In this document: positions 1-6,258 of the stretch, one piece after another
Position numbering within the stretch: the stretch's first letter is position 1
Layout of the letters: each line of letters starts with the position of its first letter
Assembly: GCA_036514635.1 (NCBI GenBank)
Contig: DATBWU010000072.1
Coordinates: forward strand, 1-11,262
Source of the DNA: DASSFZ01 sp036514635
GTDB lineage: Bacteria > Chloroflexota > Anaerolineae > Fen-1058
Direction of reading: 5' to 3'
Length of the DNA stretch: 11,262 nucleotides
The notes under the pieces: generated by a model
Told to the model about the DNA's origin: nothing
Databases searched by the model: none
The model's input: only the letters and a program-made list of their open reading frames with translations
Made by a program: the position numbers and the translations under genes

Positions 1-391
1 CGCCCTCGCGGAAGACCATGAAGAAGACGAACGCCAACAGACCCCAAGCCTGTCGCCTGGTCTGAACAGCGGGCGCGGTGAGCGACCCCAATCGGCCCTC
101 GACGTGCTGCCGCATACCGCGCGCGGCGCGCCACATCCATACCACGAGGCTGAACACCAACACGGCGGCAACCGCAAACAGCGTGCCTTCGAGCACTTCG
201 TTCTCCGGGTCGAACCCGATCAGGCTGAAGACGATCGCGCCCACGACACTCGCCAACGCCGCCAGGCCCAATCCGGCGTACACCCAGCGGCGCAACGAGG
301 CCCGCCCTGCCCGGTTGAGGTAGGTCAGCACCAAGCCAATCACCAGCGCGGCTTCCATTCCTTCGCGCAACGTGATCACAAAGGCTTCCAT
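1..391 (-). CDS. FTR1-family high-affinity iron permease, partial (N-terminal 130 residues)
   Basis: The reading frame stays open to the left edge, so only the N-terminal part is present. FTR1/EfeU proteins are polytopic permeases that move iron across the cytoplasmic membrane using paired R-E-x-x-E motifs. The first motif is clear at residues 9-13 (REGME), in the usual place right after the start. A second begins at residues 128-130 (REG, preceded by FMVF) and is cut by the window edge. Hydrophobic segments lie near residues 14-24, 37-60, 70-88 and 116-127. The ATG at 391 is preferred because a GGAG lies 6 nt upstream; another ATG at 397 touches that site and is less likely. The gene lies 152 bp downstream of a Fur-family regulator on the same strand, which fits an iron-responsive pair. 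The family call is strong; the substrate is inferred from the family. Confidence 0.88.
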   Translation of the reverse strand, partial: MEAFVITLREGMEAALVIGLVLTYLNRAGRASLRRWVYAGLGLAALASVVGAIVFSLIGFDPENEVLEGTLFAVAAVLVFSLVVWMWRAARGMRQHVEGRLGSLTAPAVQTRRQAWGLLAFVFFMVFREG

Positions 392-434
392 CGGCATCTC
401 CTAACCCGGACGAGCCGGAGCCAACAAGGGAACT

Positions 435-503
435 AACCGCCGAGAACGCAGAGAACGCTGAGCATCCCTAAAAATCTCTGCGCTCTCTGCGCACTCTGCG
501 GTG
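435..503. repeat. Imperfect inverted repeat made of CGCAGAG-like heptads
   Basis: The left arm (435-462) and right arm (476-503) are imperfect reverse complements, each about 28 nt, with a 13-nt AT-rich loop (463-475). Each arm is three copies of a CGCAGAG-type heptad separated by 2 nt. It lies between the Fur-family gene and the FTR1 gene, so a transcript covering both would fold a long hairpin here. It looks like a dispersed intergenic palindromic repeat; whether it attenuates or stabilises the message cannot be told. Confidence 0.7.
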
Positions 504-504
504 A

Positions 505-530
505 AATCTTTGCACAAAAAGCAAAGACTT
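505..530 (-). terminator. Weak hairpin after the Fur-family gene, possible terminator
   Basis: The arms TCTTTGC (507-513) and GCAAAGA (521-527) pair perfectly around a 7-nt loop, and nearly matching bases extend the stem. The hairpin begins 14 nt past the stop codon of the minus-strand regulator gene. The stem is A+T rich and no good run of T follows, so an intrinsic terminator is only possible; partial read-through into the FTR1 gene is equally plausible. Confidence 0.25.
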
Positions 531-543
531 CAGAGGTGAGGTA

Positions 544-1002
544 CTAATCGCTGGCCGTCTTGCGTTTCGCCATGCACGACCGACAGTATCCTTCGAGGCA
601 GATGCAGGCGTGCGAAATGTCCAGTCCCAGCTCACGCTGAAGTTCGGCGCGCATCTGCTTCACCCGCTGGCTCTGAAACTCGATCACTTTGCGGCAGCCC
701 AAACAGGTGAAGTGGTGATGCTCGGGTGCGCCGACCGGCTCGTAGTATTCGCGGGTGTGATTGCGGGCCAGGTAACGCTGCTCGATCAGCCCCATGTCCT
801 TCAGGACGGCCAGGGTGCGGTAGACAGTGGCCAGGCTGATCTGGGGGTCTTTCTCGCGGACGCGCTGGTAGATGGCTTCCGCATCCAGGTGCTCGGGGCT
901 GGTTTCGACGACTTCCAGCACCAGCTCGCGCTGCGGGGTGACACGATGACCGGTCGCGCGCAGTGTGTCGAGCGTCTTGGCACGAGATGGCATAGGGGAC
1001 AT
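544..1002 (-). CDS. Fur-family metal-dependent transcriptional regulator
   Basis: The 152-residue product has the full Fur layout. An N-terminal winged helix has its recognition helix near residues 56-73 (SLATVYRTL is a family signature). A dimerisation and metal-binding half follows, with a His triplet at 95-97, a first CxxC at C100/C103 and a second at C140/C143. The two CxxC pairs form the structural zinc site typical of Fur, PerR and Zur. The regulatory metal cannot be decided from sequence, but the adjacent FTR1 gene favours iron. The start at 1002 has GGGA directly against it, which is too close; the ATG at 993 (residue 4) would have the same GGGA 9 nt upstream and may be the true start, giving 149 residues. 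A Fur-box-like palindrome lies at 1018-1032, so autoregulation is likely. Confidence 0.95.
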   Translation of the reverse strand: MSPMPSRAKTLDTLRATGHRVTPQRELVLEVVETSPEHLDAEAIYQRVREKDPQISLATVYRTLAVLKDMGLIEQRYLARNHTREYYEPVGAPEHHHFTCLGCRKVIEFQSQRVKQMRAELQRELGLDISHACICLEGYCRSCMAKRKTASD

Positions 1003-1017
1003 TCCCGAATCTGTAAT

Positions 1018-1032
1018 TGCGACTCATTCGCA
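1018..1032. promoter_or_regulatory. Candidate Fur-family operator (7-1-7 palindrome)
   Basis: The 15-mer TGCGACTCATTCGCA is a 7-1-7 inverted repeat with six of seven pairs matched, the geometry recognised by Fur-family dimers. It agrees with the canonical TGATAATNATTATCA core at the outer TG/CA and the central T-N-AT bases. It lies 15 nt upstream of the first possible start of the Fur-family gene, close enough to block transcription. Specificity is unproven. Confidence 0.5.
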
Positions 1033-1206
1033 GTTGCGGAGTCAGTCTATGGCGTGTGGCGCGCGCCGGTCATGTGGGGAAGATCACGTTGCACGAGGAC
1101 GAATGTAACCTGGATGGGGCGGCGAGGAGGGCATCGTGCGAACAACCAGGCCATTTGGCGTATACACTCCGGCGGCTGCCACTAACCTCAATCACGAGGA
1201 AATCTC
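1033..1206. other. Non-coding upstream region, no gene recognised
   Basis: No protein-like reading frame or RNA gene is recognisable here; plus-strand frames crossing into the Fur-family gene are antisense shadows of it. The only pattern noted is a GCCATTTGGC palindrome at 1150-1159, shared with the 2036-2186 region. Confidence 0.5.
1150..1159. promoter_or_regulatory. GCCA-TT-TGGC palindrome, copy 1
   Basis: The decamer GCCATTTGGC is a palindrome with a two-base centre. The same decamer or its reverse complement occurs at 2036-2045 and 2153-2162, with a one-mismatch copy at 2177-2186. It lies about 150 bp upstream of the Fur-family gene. Its role is unknown; a transcription factor site is possible. 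Confidence 0.3.
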
Positions 1207-1340
1207 ATAGCGCGGTCTCCTACCGCAACCAGACGGTTGACCACGGATGACACGGATTACACGGATGTTTTGCGGTAATCATCTGTGACATCCGTGGCTC
1301 GAAATCTTCGCGGTCGTGATAGTTTCGGCGGAGTAATACT
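1207..1340. repeat. Tandem repeat unit 1 (134 bp) with internal palindrome
   Basis: This unit starts with ATAGCGCGGTCTCC and ends with GGCGGAGTAATACT, and is followed head to tail by a second, nearly identical unit. Inside it, an imperfect palindrome pairs 1241-1267 with 1280-1297; both arms are built from ACGGAT-type motifs repeated about every 9 nt. It has no coding potential that looks real. It resembles a small non-autonomous palindromic element rather than a gene. Confidence 0.85.
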
Positions 1341-1483
1341 ATAGCGCGGTCTCCTACCGCAACCAGACGGCTGACCACGGATGACACGGATTACACGGAT
1401 GTTTTGCAGTAGTCGTCTGTGACATCCGTGGCATCCGTGGTTCGAAATCTTCGCGGTCGTGATAGTTTCGGCGGAGTAATACT
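1341..1483. repeat. Tandem repeat unit 2 (143 bp)
   Basis: This second copy differs from the first by a few substitutions and an extra CATCCGTGG-type nonamer in the right palindrome arm, which accounts for the 9-bp length difference. The last bases and the following ATAG (1484-1487) repeat the junction between the two units, so each unit is bordered by ACTATAG or a variant of it. The right border abuts the remains of a broken gene. Confidence 0.85.
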
Positions 1484-1487
1484 ATAG

Positions 1488-1772
1488 ACAAGAATTGCCA
1501 CGTTGAACAATTTATAGGGATGCGCTGCGCCTTCAAGCACCTGCTTCTGCTCGGTGATGGCGGTGAGCACGACTTCCAGCGGCGAACCTTTGAAATCGTT
1601 CCCAAACGTGCCGGCGGCGACGCGTACGCGTGTCCACCGTGTCGCGCACGCCGCGCCGGATCGCGCGGAAGGCTTTCATCCGCTGTTCGCCGCCCACGAA
1701 CCAGGTGTTGTACACCGACTCCGGGTCAGACTTGTAGCGATCAATCAACTCGACCAAGGCCATGCTGTCCAT
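1488..1772 (-). pseudogene. Frameshifted and 3'-truncated gene remnant, unknown protein
   Basis: The start is convincing: ATG at 1772 with a full AGGAGG 7 nt upstream. The first frame reads about 46 protein-like residues (MDSMALVELIDRYKSDPESV, then YNTWFVGGEQRMKAFRAIRR) and then degenerates into Arg-rich noise. From about 1620-1635 the neighbouring frame continues sensibly with RVAAGTFGNDFKGSPLEVVL, then TAITEQKQVLEGAAHPYKLF. A single-base indel or 2-base deletion near the CGCGTACGCG stretch would join them. The joined frame runs into the tandem repeat at 1487 and stops inside it at 1391. I do not recognise the family and assign no function. The truncation exactly at the repeat border suggests that arrival of the repeat, or a deletion at it, removed the 3' end. 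A sequencing error could explain the frameshift but not the truncation. Confidence 0.6.
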
Positions 1773-1830
1773 CGCGCGTCCTCCTAATTCACTGCGCTAG
1801 TACATCGCGGCGGAAATACCCCAACGGTTT

Positions 1831-1896
1831 GTCATGCTGAGCGGAGCGAAGCATCCCGCCCATAGTGCCGAGACTCTTCGCTTCGCTCAGAGTGAC
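1831..1896. repeat. Palindromic repeat with GCTGAGCG(G/A)AGCGAAG arms
   Basis: The left arm 1831-1855 and right arm 1872-1896 are reverse complements at roughly 20 of 25 positions around a 16-nt loop. Both arms begin or end in GTCA/TGAC and contain CTGAGCGNAGCGAAG. This layout resembles dispersed palindromic elements seen in many environmental bacterial genomes. It lies between the broken gene's start and a candidate upstream promoter. Confidence 0.75.
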
Positions 1897-2035
1897 AACC
1901 ATTGGCTCATTTAAGCCCAGGAGCACTAGATTATACTCACAGCTATGCCGGGCCGAAAGTGCCTTTTCTAGTCGCACAGGGCGCCGGCTCAGCCTGGAGT
2001 GTTTCGCTTGCGCCAAAAAACGGGCCACTGCTCAA
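1897..2035. other. Intergenic stretch with a TATAAT on the minus strand
   Basis: No gene is recognised. The reverse complement of 1930-1935 is a perfect TATAAT, which could be the -10 element for the broken gene starting at 1772. At a 17-nt spacing the -35 position reads TTTCGG, a poor match, so the promoter call is weak. Confidence 0.3.
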
Positions 2036-2045
2036 GCCATTTGGC
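2036..2045. promoter_or_regulatory. GCCA-TT-TGGC palindrome, copy 2
   Basis: This is an exact copy of the decamer at 1150-1159. It is followed by a perfect CTCACGTGAG palindrome at 2052-2061 and by a 7-bp-stem hairpin (GTCAGCC 2074-2080, GGCTGAC 2092-2098). The dense run of small palindromes ahead of the plus-strand gene cluster suggests a regulatory region. Confidence 0.3.
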
Positions 2046-2150
2046 GCGTCGCTCACGTGAGATCGCATCGATCGTCAGCCGGCATGGGTTGGGCTGACTC
2101 CTCGCCTGGCCGGACTGGGTAGTCTCATCCCTTCCCCGTGTATCTTTTCC

Positions 2151-2188
2151 GCGCCAAATGGCCTGTCCATCTTTACGCTATTTGGCAC
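2151..2188. promoter_or_regulatory. Paired GCCAAAT inverted sites upstream of the gap cluster
   Basis: GCGCCAAATGGC (2151-2162) and GCTATTTGGCAC (2177-2188) are inverted copies, matching at 10 of 12 positions, with a 14-nt spacer; their centres are 24 bp apart. Each arm is itself a GCCA-NN-TGGC-like palindrome. The right arm would overlap the -35 region of a promoter whose -10 is GATAAT at 2202-2207. A dimeric or tetrameric repressor or activator site for the downstream genes is a reasonable inference; the regulator is unknown. Confidence 0.45.
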
Positions 2189-2207
2189 TGTTGCCAGGCG
2201 CGATAAT
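2179..2207 (+). promoter_or_regulatory. Candidate promoter of the gap cluster
   Basis: GATAAT at 2202-2207 is one base from the -10 consensus. The -35 region is poor: TATTTG at 2179-2184 sits at 17 nt spacing, while the better TTGGCA at 2182-2187 leaves only 14 nt. A transcript from here would carry a leader of about 55 nt containing the palindrome ACACC-C-GGTGT (2230-2240). The weak -35 together with overlapping operator-like repeats would suit an activator-dependent promoter. Confidence 0.3.
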
Positions 2208-2267
2208 CGGGTAGCATCAGCATTGTTGTACACCCGGTGTTCCCTCACTCATTCTCTTGGAGGCAAA

Positions 2268-3335
2268 ATGCCTACTCATAATCACAAGGTTCGCGTGGCC
2301 GTCAACGGCTACGGCGTCATCGGCAAGCGCATCGCCGACGCGGTGGTCGCGCAGGAGGATATGGAACTCGTCGGCGTGGCGGATGTCGTCAGCGACTGGC
2401 GCATCAAGGTGGCCGTCGAGAAAGGCTACCCGGTGTACGCTTCAACCCCACAGGCTGCCGAGCCAATGCGCGCCGCCGGAATCCCCATCGTCGGGGACCT
2501 GGACGAGCTGCTCGGCCGGCTCGATGTCGTCGCGGACGCGACGCCCAAGAAGGTTGCATCGGCCAACCTGGAAAAGTATCGCGCGGCCGGCGTCAAGTCG
2601 ATCTTCCAGGGCGGCGAGAAGCACAGTCTCACCGGTCACTCCTTCGTGGCGCAGGCCAACTACGAAACCGCGATCGGGCGCGACACCACGCGCGTCGTGT
2701 CGTGCAACACCACGAGCATCGTCCGCACTTTGGGCGCGCTGAAGAAGGCCGGGCTGCTCAAGAAGGCGCGCGGTGTGCTGATCCGCCGCGCGACTGATCC
2801 GTGGGAGTCCGACCACGGCGGCGTGATGAACACCGTCGTCCCCGAAAGGGTCATCCCCTCACATCAAGGCCCGGACGCGCAGACAGTCGATCCCGATCTG
2901 GATGTCGTGACGATCGCCGTCGTGGCGGCGCACACGACCAGCCACCTGCATGCCTGGAGCGTCGAACTGATGCGGCCTGTCACCAAAGAGGAAGTATTGG
3001 CTGCGTTTCGTGCCGCGCCGCGCATCGCGTTCCTGCGGATGTCGGATGGCGTCGTTGCGCTCAACAGCACGCTGGAGATGATGGCCGACCTGGGCCGGCC
3101 GCGCGGTGATATGTGGGAGGTCGGTCTGTGGGAGGATGGCCTGACTGTGAGCGGCAGCGAACTGTTCTACAATTACCAGGTCTACAACCAGGCCATCGTC
3201 GTCCCGGAGACGATTGACGCCGTCCGCGCGCTGACCGGGATCGAGAAGGACGGCCTGAAGTCCATTGCCAAGACCGACAAGGCGCTGGGCCTGGTGCGCG
3301 AGTTCGTCGCCGCGCGAGAGCTGGCGACGGCGTGA
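2268..3335 (+). CDS. gap: Type II (archaeal-type) glyceraldehyde-3-phosphate dehydrogenase
   Basis: The 355-residue product matches the archaeal-type phosphorylating GAPDH family rather than the common bacterial GapA. This enzyme interconverts glyceraldehyde 3-phosphate and 1,3-bisphosphoglycerate with NAD(P). The N-terminal Rossmann motif is NGYGVIGKR (residues 13-21). Family blocks follow: DATPKK (90-95), FQGGEKH (113-119), SFVAQANYE (125-133), the catalytic SCNTT with Cys146, PSHQGPD (197-203) containing the likely catalytic His199, and WEDGLTV (288-294). Length is slightly above the usual 335-345. Start ATG 2268 was chosen because GGAGG lies 4 nt upstream and the Rossmann strand begins right after; an in-frame start at 2223 would add 15 residues without a ribosome site. 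It heads the plus-strand cluster, 51 bp before the epimerase gene. Glycolytic versus gluconeogenic direction cannot be read from sequence. Confidence 0.93.
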   Translation: MPTHNHKVRVAVNGYGVIGKRIADAVVAQEDMELVGVADVVSDWRIKVAVEKGYPVYASTPQAAEPMRAAGIPIVGDLDELLGRLDVVADATPKKVASANLEKYRAAGVKSIFQGGEKHSLTGHSFVAQANYETAIGRDTTRVVSCNTTSIVRTLGALKKAGLLKKARGVLIRRATDPWESDHGGVMNTVVPERVIPSHQGPDAQTVDPDLDVVTIAVVAAHTTSHLHAWSVELMRPVTKEEVLAAFRAAPRIAFLRMSDGVVALNSTLEMMADLGRPRGDMWEVGLWEDGLTVSGSELFYNYQVYNQAIVVPETIDAVRALTGIEKDGLKSIAKTDKALGLVREFVAARELATA

Positions 3336-3386
3336 CGCATGGCAGTGCATGTTGAGATTTCAGTTGATCAAGAGAAGGAGCCAAGG

Positions 3387-4607
3387 ATGAGCGAACACAA
3401 AGGCACGATACTGGTTACCGGCAGCAGCGGCAGGATCGGCTATCCCCTGGCAAAGCGGTTGGCAGAATCTTATAACGTCGTCGGCTTTGACCGCCGCGCG
3501 CCATCGCATCCCCCGCCCAGCGCCGAATGCTTGTACGTGGACCTAACTCTCGATGAAAGCCTGCGCCGCGGGCTGCAAGCCATCCGCGAGCTGCACGGCA
3601 GCCGTATCGTCTCCGTGGTTCATCTCGCCGCCTATTACGATTTTTCCGGCGCGCCGAGTCCTCTCTATGAAAAGGTCACGGTGCGCGGCGCCGAGCGCCT
3701 GCTGCGCATGCTGCAGGATTTTGAGGTCGAGCAGTTTATTTTTTCCAGCACCGACCTGGTGTACGCACCCTCCGCGCCCCGACAGCGCATCAATGAAGAT
3801 TCGCCGCTCCAGCCCAAGTGGCCCTATCCGCAGTCGAAGGTCAAGACCGAGCAGGTCATCCACGCCGAACGCGGCAAGATTCCCGCCGTCATCCTGCGCA
3901 TCGCCGGCGTCTACGATGACCTGTGTAATTCTATTCCGCTGGCGCAACAGATACAGCGCATTTACGAGCACGATATCACTGCGTATCTCTTTCCTGGCGA
4001 GGTCTCTGCCGGTCGCCAGGCGTTCGTGCATAACGAAGACGTGGTGGACTCGATCGTGCTGGCGGTCGCACGTCGCAAGGAACTGTCGCCCGAAGTGACG
4101 CTGCTCATCGGCGAGCCCGAATCGCTCAGTTATGATGAACTACAGCGCGTCTTCGGGCGTCTGATCCACGATGTGGCCTGGAAAACGTACTCTCTCCCCA
4201 AGTTAGTGGCCAAAATGGGTGCGTGGGCACAGGAGAAACTACCCCTGAACCGACCGCCCTTTATCAAACCGTGGATGATCGACCTCGCCACCGACAATTT
4301 CGAGCTCGACATCACGCGTGCCCACACGATCCTGGGCTGGGAGCCCAAGCGCTCGCTGCGCGACACGCTGCCGAAAATGATATCAGCACTCAAAGCCGAT
4401 CCGCTCGCATGGTACCGCGAGAATGAGATCAAGCCGCCGCTTTGGTTGCGCGAACTGGCGCCCCTTGGTGATCAGGCGAAAGAGATTGAGCCTCATGAAT
4501 TGATGCGGTTGGGCGAAGAGGTGCGGCGTGCGATCACGATGCCCAGTCCAATGGCGATGCCCGGTCCATCGGAGCACATGAAAGGATCTGAACATGGCAA
4601 AGCATGA
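3387..4607 (+). CDS. NAD-dependent epimerase/dehydratase (extended SDR)
   Basis: The 406-residue product is an extended short-chain dehydrogenase, the fold of nucleotide-sugar epimerases and dehydratases. Seen in order: the glycine motif TGSSGRIG (11-18); an acidic residue after strand 2 (Asp35 in FDRR), which favours NAD over NADP; HLAAYYD (79-85); the active-site Ser/Thr in FSSTDLVY (119-126); and YPQSK (147-151) with the catalytic Tyr147 and Lys151. LGWEPKRSL (316-324) is typical of the C-terminal substrate half. A tail after about residue 385 is rich in Met, Pro and His and is not part of the fold. Start ATG 3387 has AAGGAG 6 nt upstream; an in-frame ATG at 3339 lacks one. The 3' end overlaps the next gene by 14 nt, implying translational coupling. 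The substrate is unknown; a UDP-sugar is only a family guess. Confidence 0.9.
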   Translation: MSEHKGTILVTGSSGRIGYPLAKRLAESYNVVGFDRRAPSHPPPSAECLYVDLTLDESLRRGLQAIRELHGSRIVSVVHLAAYYDFSGAPSPLYEKVTVRGAERLLRMLQDFEVEQFIFSSTDLVYAPSAPRQRINEDSPLQPKWPYPQSKVKTEQVIHAERGKIPAVILRIAGVYDDLCNSIPLAQQIQRIYEHDITAYLFPGEVSAGRQAFVHNEDVVDSIVLAVARRKELSPEVTLLIGEPESLSYDELQRVFGRLIHDVAWKTYSLPKLVAKMGAWAQEKLPLNRPPFIKPWMIDLATDNFELDITRAHTILGWEPKRSLRDTLPKMISALKADPLAWYRENEIKPPLWLRELAPLGDQAKEIEPHELMRLGEEVRRAITMPSPMAMPGPSEHMKGSEHGKA

Positions 4608-6258
4608 TATGACAAACATCGATGATTCGAACGCAGGCAACAATGGCTCAATGGCAATGAACATGAGCGAGTCTGACCAAGGCGATGATGGCGTGCGCGC
4701 TATAGAGTTGCAGCTCAAACAGATGCGCGCGCAGCAAAGGCAGTTGGAACAGGCATACCAACGCGAAGTGGCCGCGCAGAAAAAAGAAGACGCCAGGGCG
4801 CGCGAGCTGATGGAGCGCGACCCGCGTGGGCACATCCAGATGATGAAGATGGAGCAAGAGCATCGGCAGTTGGCGCTCGAGCTCCCACGCATGTTGTTGC
4901 AGCGCGAAGCGCAAGTCTACCAAGAACTACAGAGCGCCCAGGAGGCGACAAAAGCCAGAACGCCCGAGGCCGGCAAAATGATGGGGGAGATGGTGGCCAT
5001 GGCGCGTTGGTCGCAGATTCCGCTGCTTGTGCTGGGCTTATGGTTGATCGTCAGTCCATTCTCATTCGGCTATCGCAGTGTACCGCTGATCTGGAGCGAC
5101 ATGATCAGCGGGATTCTGGTGATAGCGCTCGCGGTGATTGCCTTTCGCACGGGACGCGCCTGGGCCGCTTGGGCGAATACATTCGTGGGCTTATGGCTGG
5201 CTTTCGCCCCGCTCGCCTTCTGGGCGCCGGACGCCGCCGCGTACGCAAACGATACCTTGGTGGGCATGCTCGTGATTGTATTTGCCGTACTTATCCCGAT
5301 GGTGATGACAATGCCGGGTCCCGAAGTTCCACTCGGGTGGTCGTACAACCCGTCGACCTGGCTGCAGCGCGCGCCTATCCTGGCGCTCGCCCTCTTGAGT
5401 TTTTTCTTGGCGCGATACATGGCTGCGTTCCAATTGGGTCATATCTCCTGGGTGTGGGATCCGATTTTTGGCAACGGCACGGTTCAGGTTCTCACCTCCA
5501 CCGTCTCGAAATCCTTTCCCATCTCCGATGCGGGACTGGGCGCGTTCACCTATCTCGTCGAACTCCTGTCGGGCTTTATGGGCGACCCGCGCCGTTGGCG
5601 CACGATGCCGTGGATGGTGGCTCTCTTTGGCTTTATGGTGGTGCCGCTCGGCATCGTCAGTGTCGGGCTGATTATGTTGCAGCCGGTGATGGTGGGCGCG
5701 TGGTGCACGGCGTGTCTCCTCTCCGCGCTCTTTATGTTGCTGATGGTGGCACTCTCGCTCGACGAAGTGATTGCAATGCTCCAGTTCTTACGGCAGACCC
5801 GTCGCGCCGGCAAATCTGTGTGGCGCACCTTCTGGCTCGGCGGCGACGCTCTGGGGGACAACCTGACGCCGCGCCGCCCAGAGACGACTCAACCGCGCGA
5901 GATGTTCTGGGGTATCACGATCCCGTGGAACCTGTTCGTGAGCGCAGCCTTGGGCGCGTGGCTGATGGTTGCGCCCGCCGTCTTTCAAACCCAGGGCCAG
6001 GCGGCACACAGCGATCACATACTCGGCGCGCTGGTCGTGACAGTTGCCATCATCGCCTGTGCGGAAGTGACCCGTGCTGCGCGTTTTATCAACATCGCGC
6101 TGGCGCTGGGCATAATCGTGCTGCCGTGGCTGCTCGGCGGTGGAACGCTGGCGGCTGGCTTGAATGACCTCATCATAGGCGCGCTCTTGATTGTGCTGAG
6201 CATCCCGCCGGGCAAGATTAAGAACACGTATCACGGTTGGAATCCACTGATCGTGTAA
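4594..6258 (+). CDS. Polytopic membrane protein: coiled coil, SPW-like repeats and VKOR-like core
   Basis: The 554-residue product has three parts. Residues 1-30 are Met/Asn-rich and 33-118 form a charged, Gln/Glu-rich coiled coil, probably cytoplasmic. Two SPW-like membrane units follow (about 138-240), and two more lie at about 440-540; the motif G-x-W-L-x-x-x-P is seen at 199-206 and 454-461, and as GLWLIVSPF at 148-156. Between them, residues 258-400 resemble vitamin K epoxide reductase (VKOR), which reoxidises thiol-disulfide carriers using quinone. The CxxC is C371-T-A-C374 (WCTAC) and the SDAGLGAFTYL segment (311-321) matches VKOR helix 2. The loop cysteines that normally sit before that helix are absent: the matching place reads NGTVQVLTSTVSK. 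About 12 membrane helices are visible. Start ATG 4594 has AAAGGA 7 nt upstream. Redox activity is inference because the shuttle cysteines are missing. Confidence 0.82.
   Translation: MAKHDMTNIDDSNAGNNGSMAMNMSESDQGDDGVRAIELQLKQMRAQQRQLEQAYQREVAAQKKEDARARELMERDPRGHIQMMKMEQEHRQLALELPRMLLQREAQVYQELQSAQEATKARTPEAGKMMGEMVAMARWSQIPLLVLGLWLIVSPFSFGYRSVPLIWSDMISGILVIALAVIAFRTGRAWAAWANTFVGLWLAFAPLAFWAPDAAAYANDTLVGMLVIVFAVLIPMVMTMPGPEVPLGWSYNPSTWLQRAPILALALLSFFLARYMAAFQLGHISWVWDPIFGNGTVQVLTSTVSKSFPISDAGLGAFTYLVELLSGFMGDPRRWRTMPWMVALFGFMVVPLGIVSVGLIMLQPVMVGAWCTACLLSALFMLLMVALSLDEVIAMLQFLRQTRRAGKSVWRTFWLGGDALGDNLTPRRPETTQPREMFWGITIPWNLFVSAALGAWLMVAPAVFQTQGQAAHSDHILGALVVTVAIIACAEVTRAARFINIALALGIIVLPWLLGGGTLAAGLNDLIIGALLIVLSIPPGKIKNTYHGWNPLIV

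Noticed and set aside
610..1185. A 191-codon plus-strand frame across the Fur-family gene
   Set aside because: It lies antisense to a clear Fur-family gene, has no protein family features and no ribosome site; it is open only because of G+C-rich codon bias on the other strand.
1207..1483. Possible CRISPR array
   Set aside because: Only two long units adjoin directly with no unique spacers, and each unit has an internal palindrome; this is a tandem repeat, not a CRISPR array.
1865..2122. An 85-codon plus-strand frame starting in the palindromic repeat
   Set aside because: Its start lies inside the 1831-1896 repeat, its peptide has no recognisable features, and it crosses several small palindromes of likely regulatory type.
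2223..2267. Upstream start for the GAPDH gene
   Set aside because: The extra 15 residues have no family counterpart and no ribosome site, whereas GGAGG precedes the ATG at 2268.
3339..3386. Upstream start for the epimerase gene
   Set aside because: AAGGAG sits at the right distance from the ATG at 3387 and the Rossmann strand begins immediately after it.
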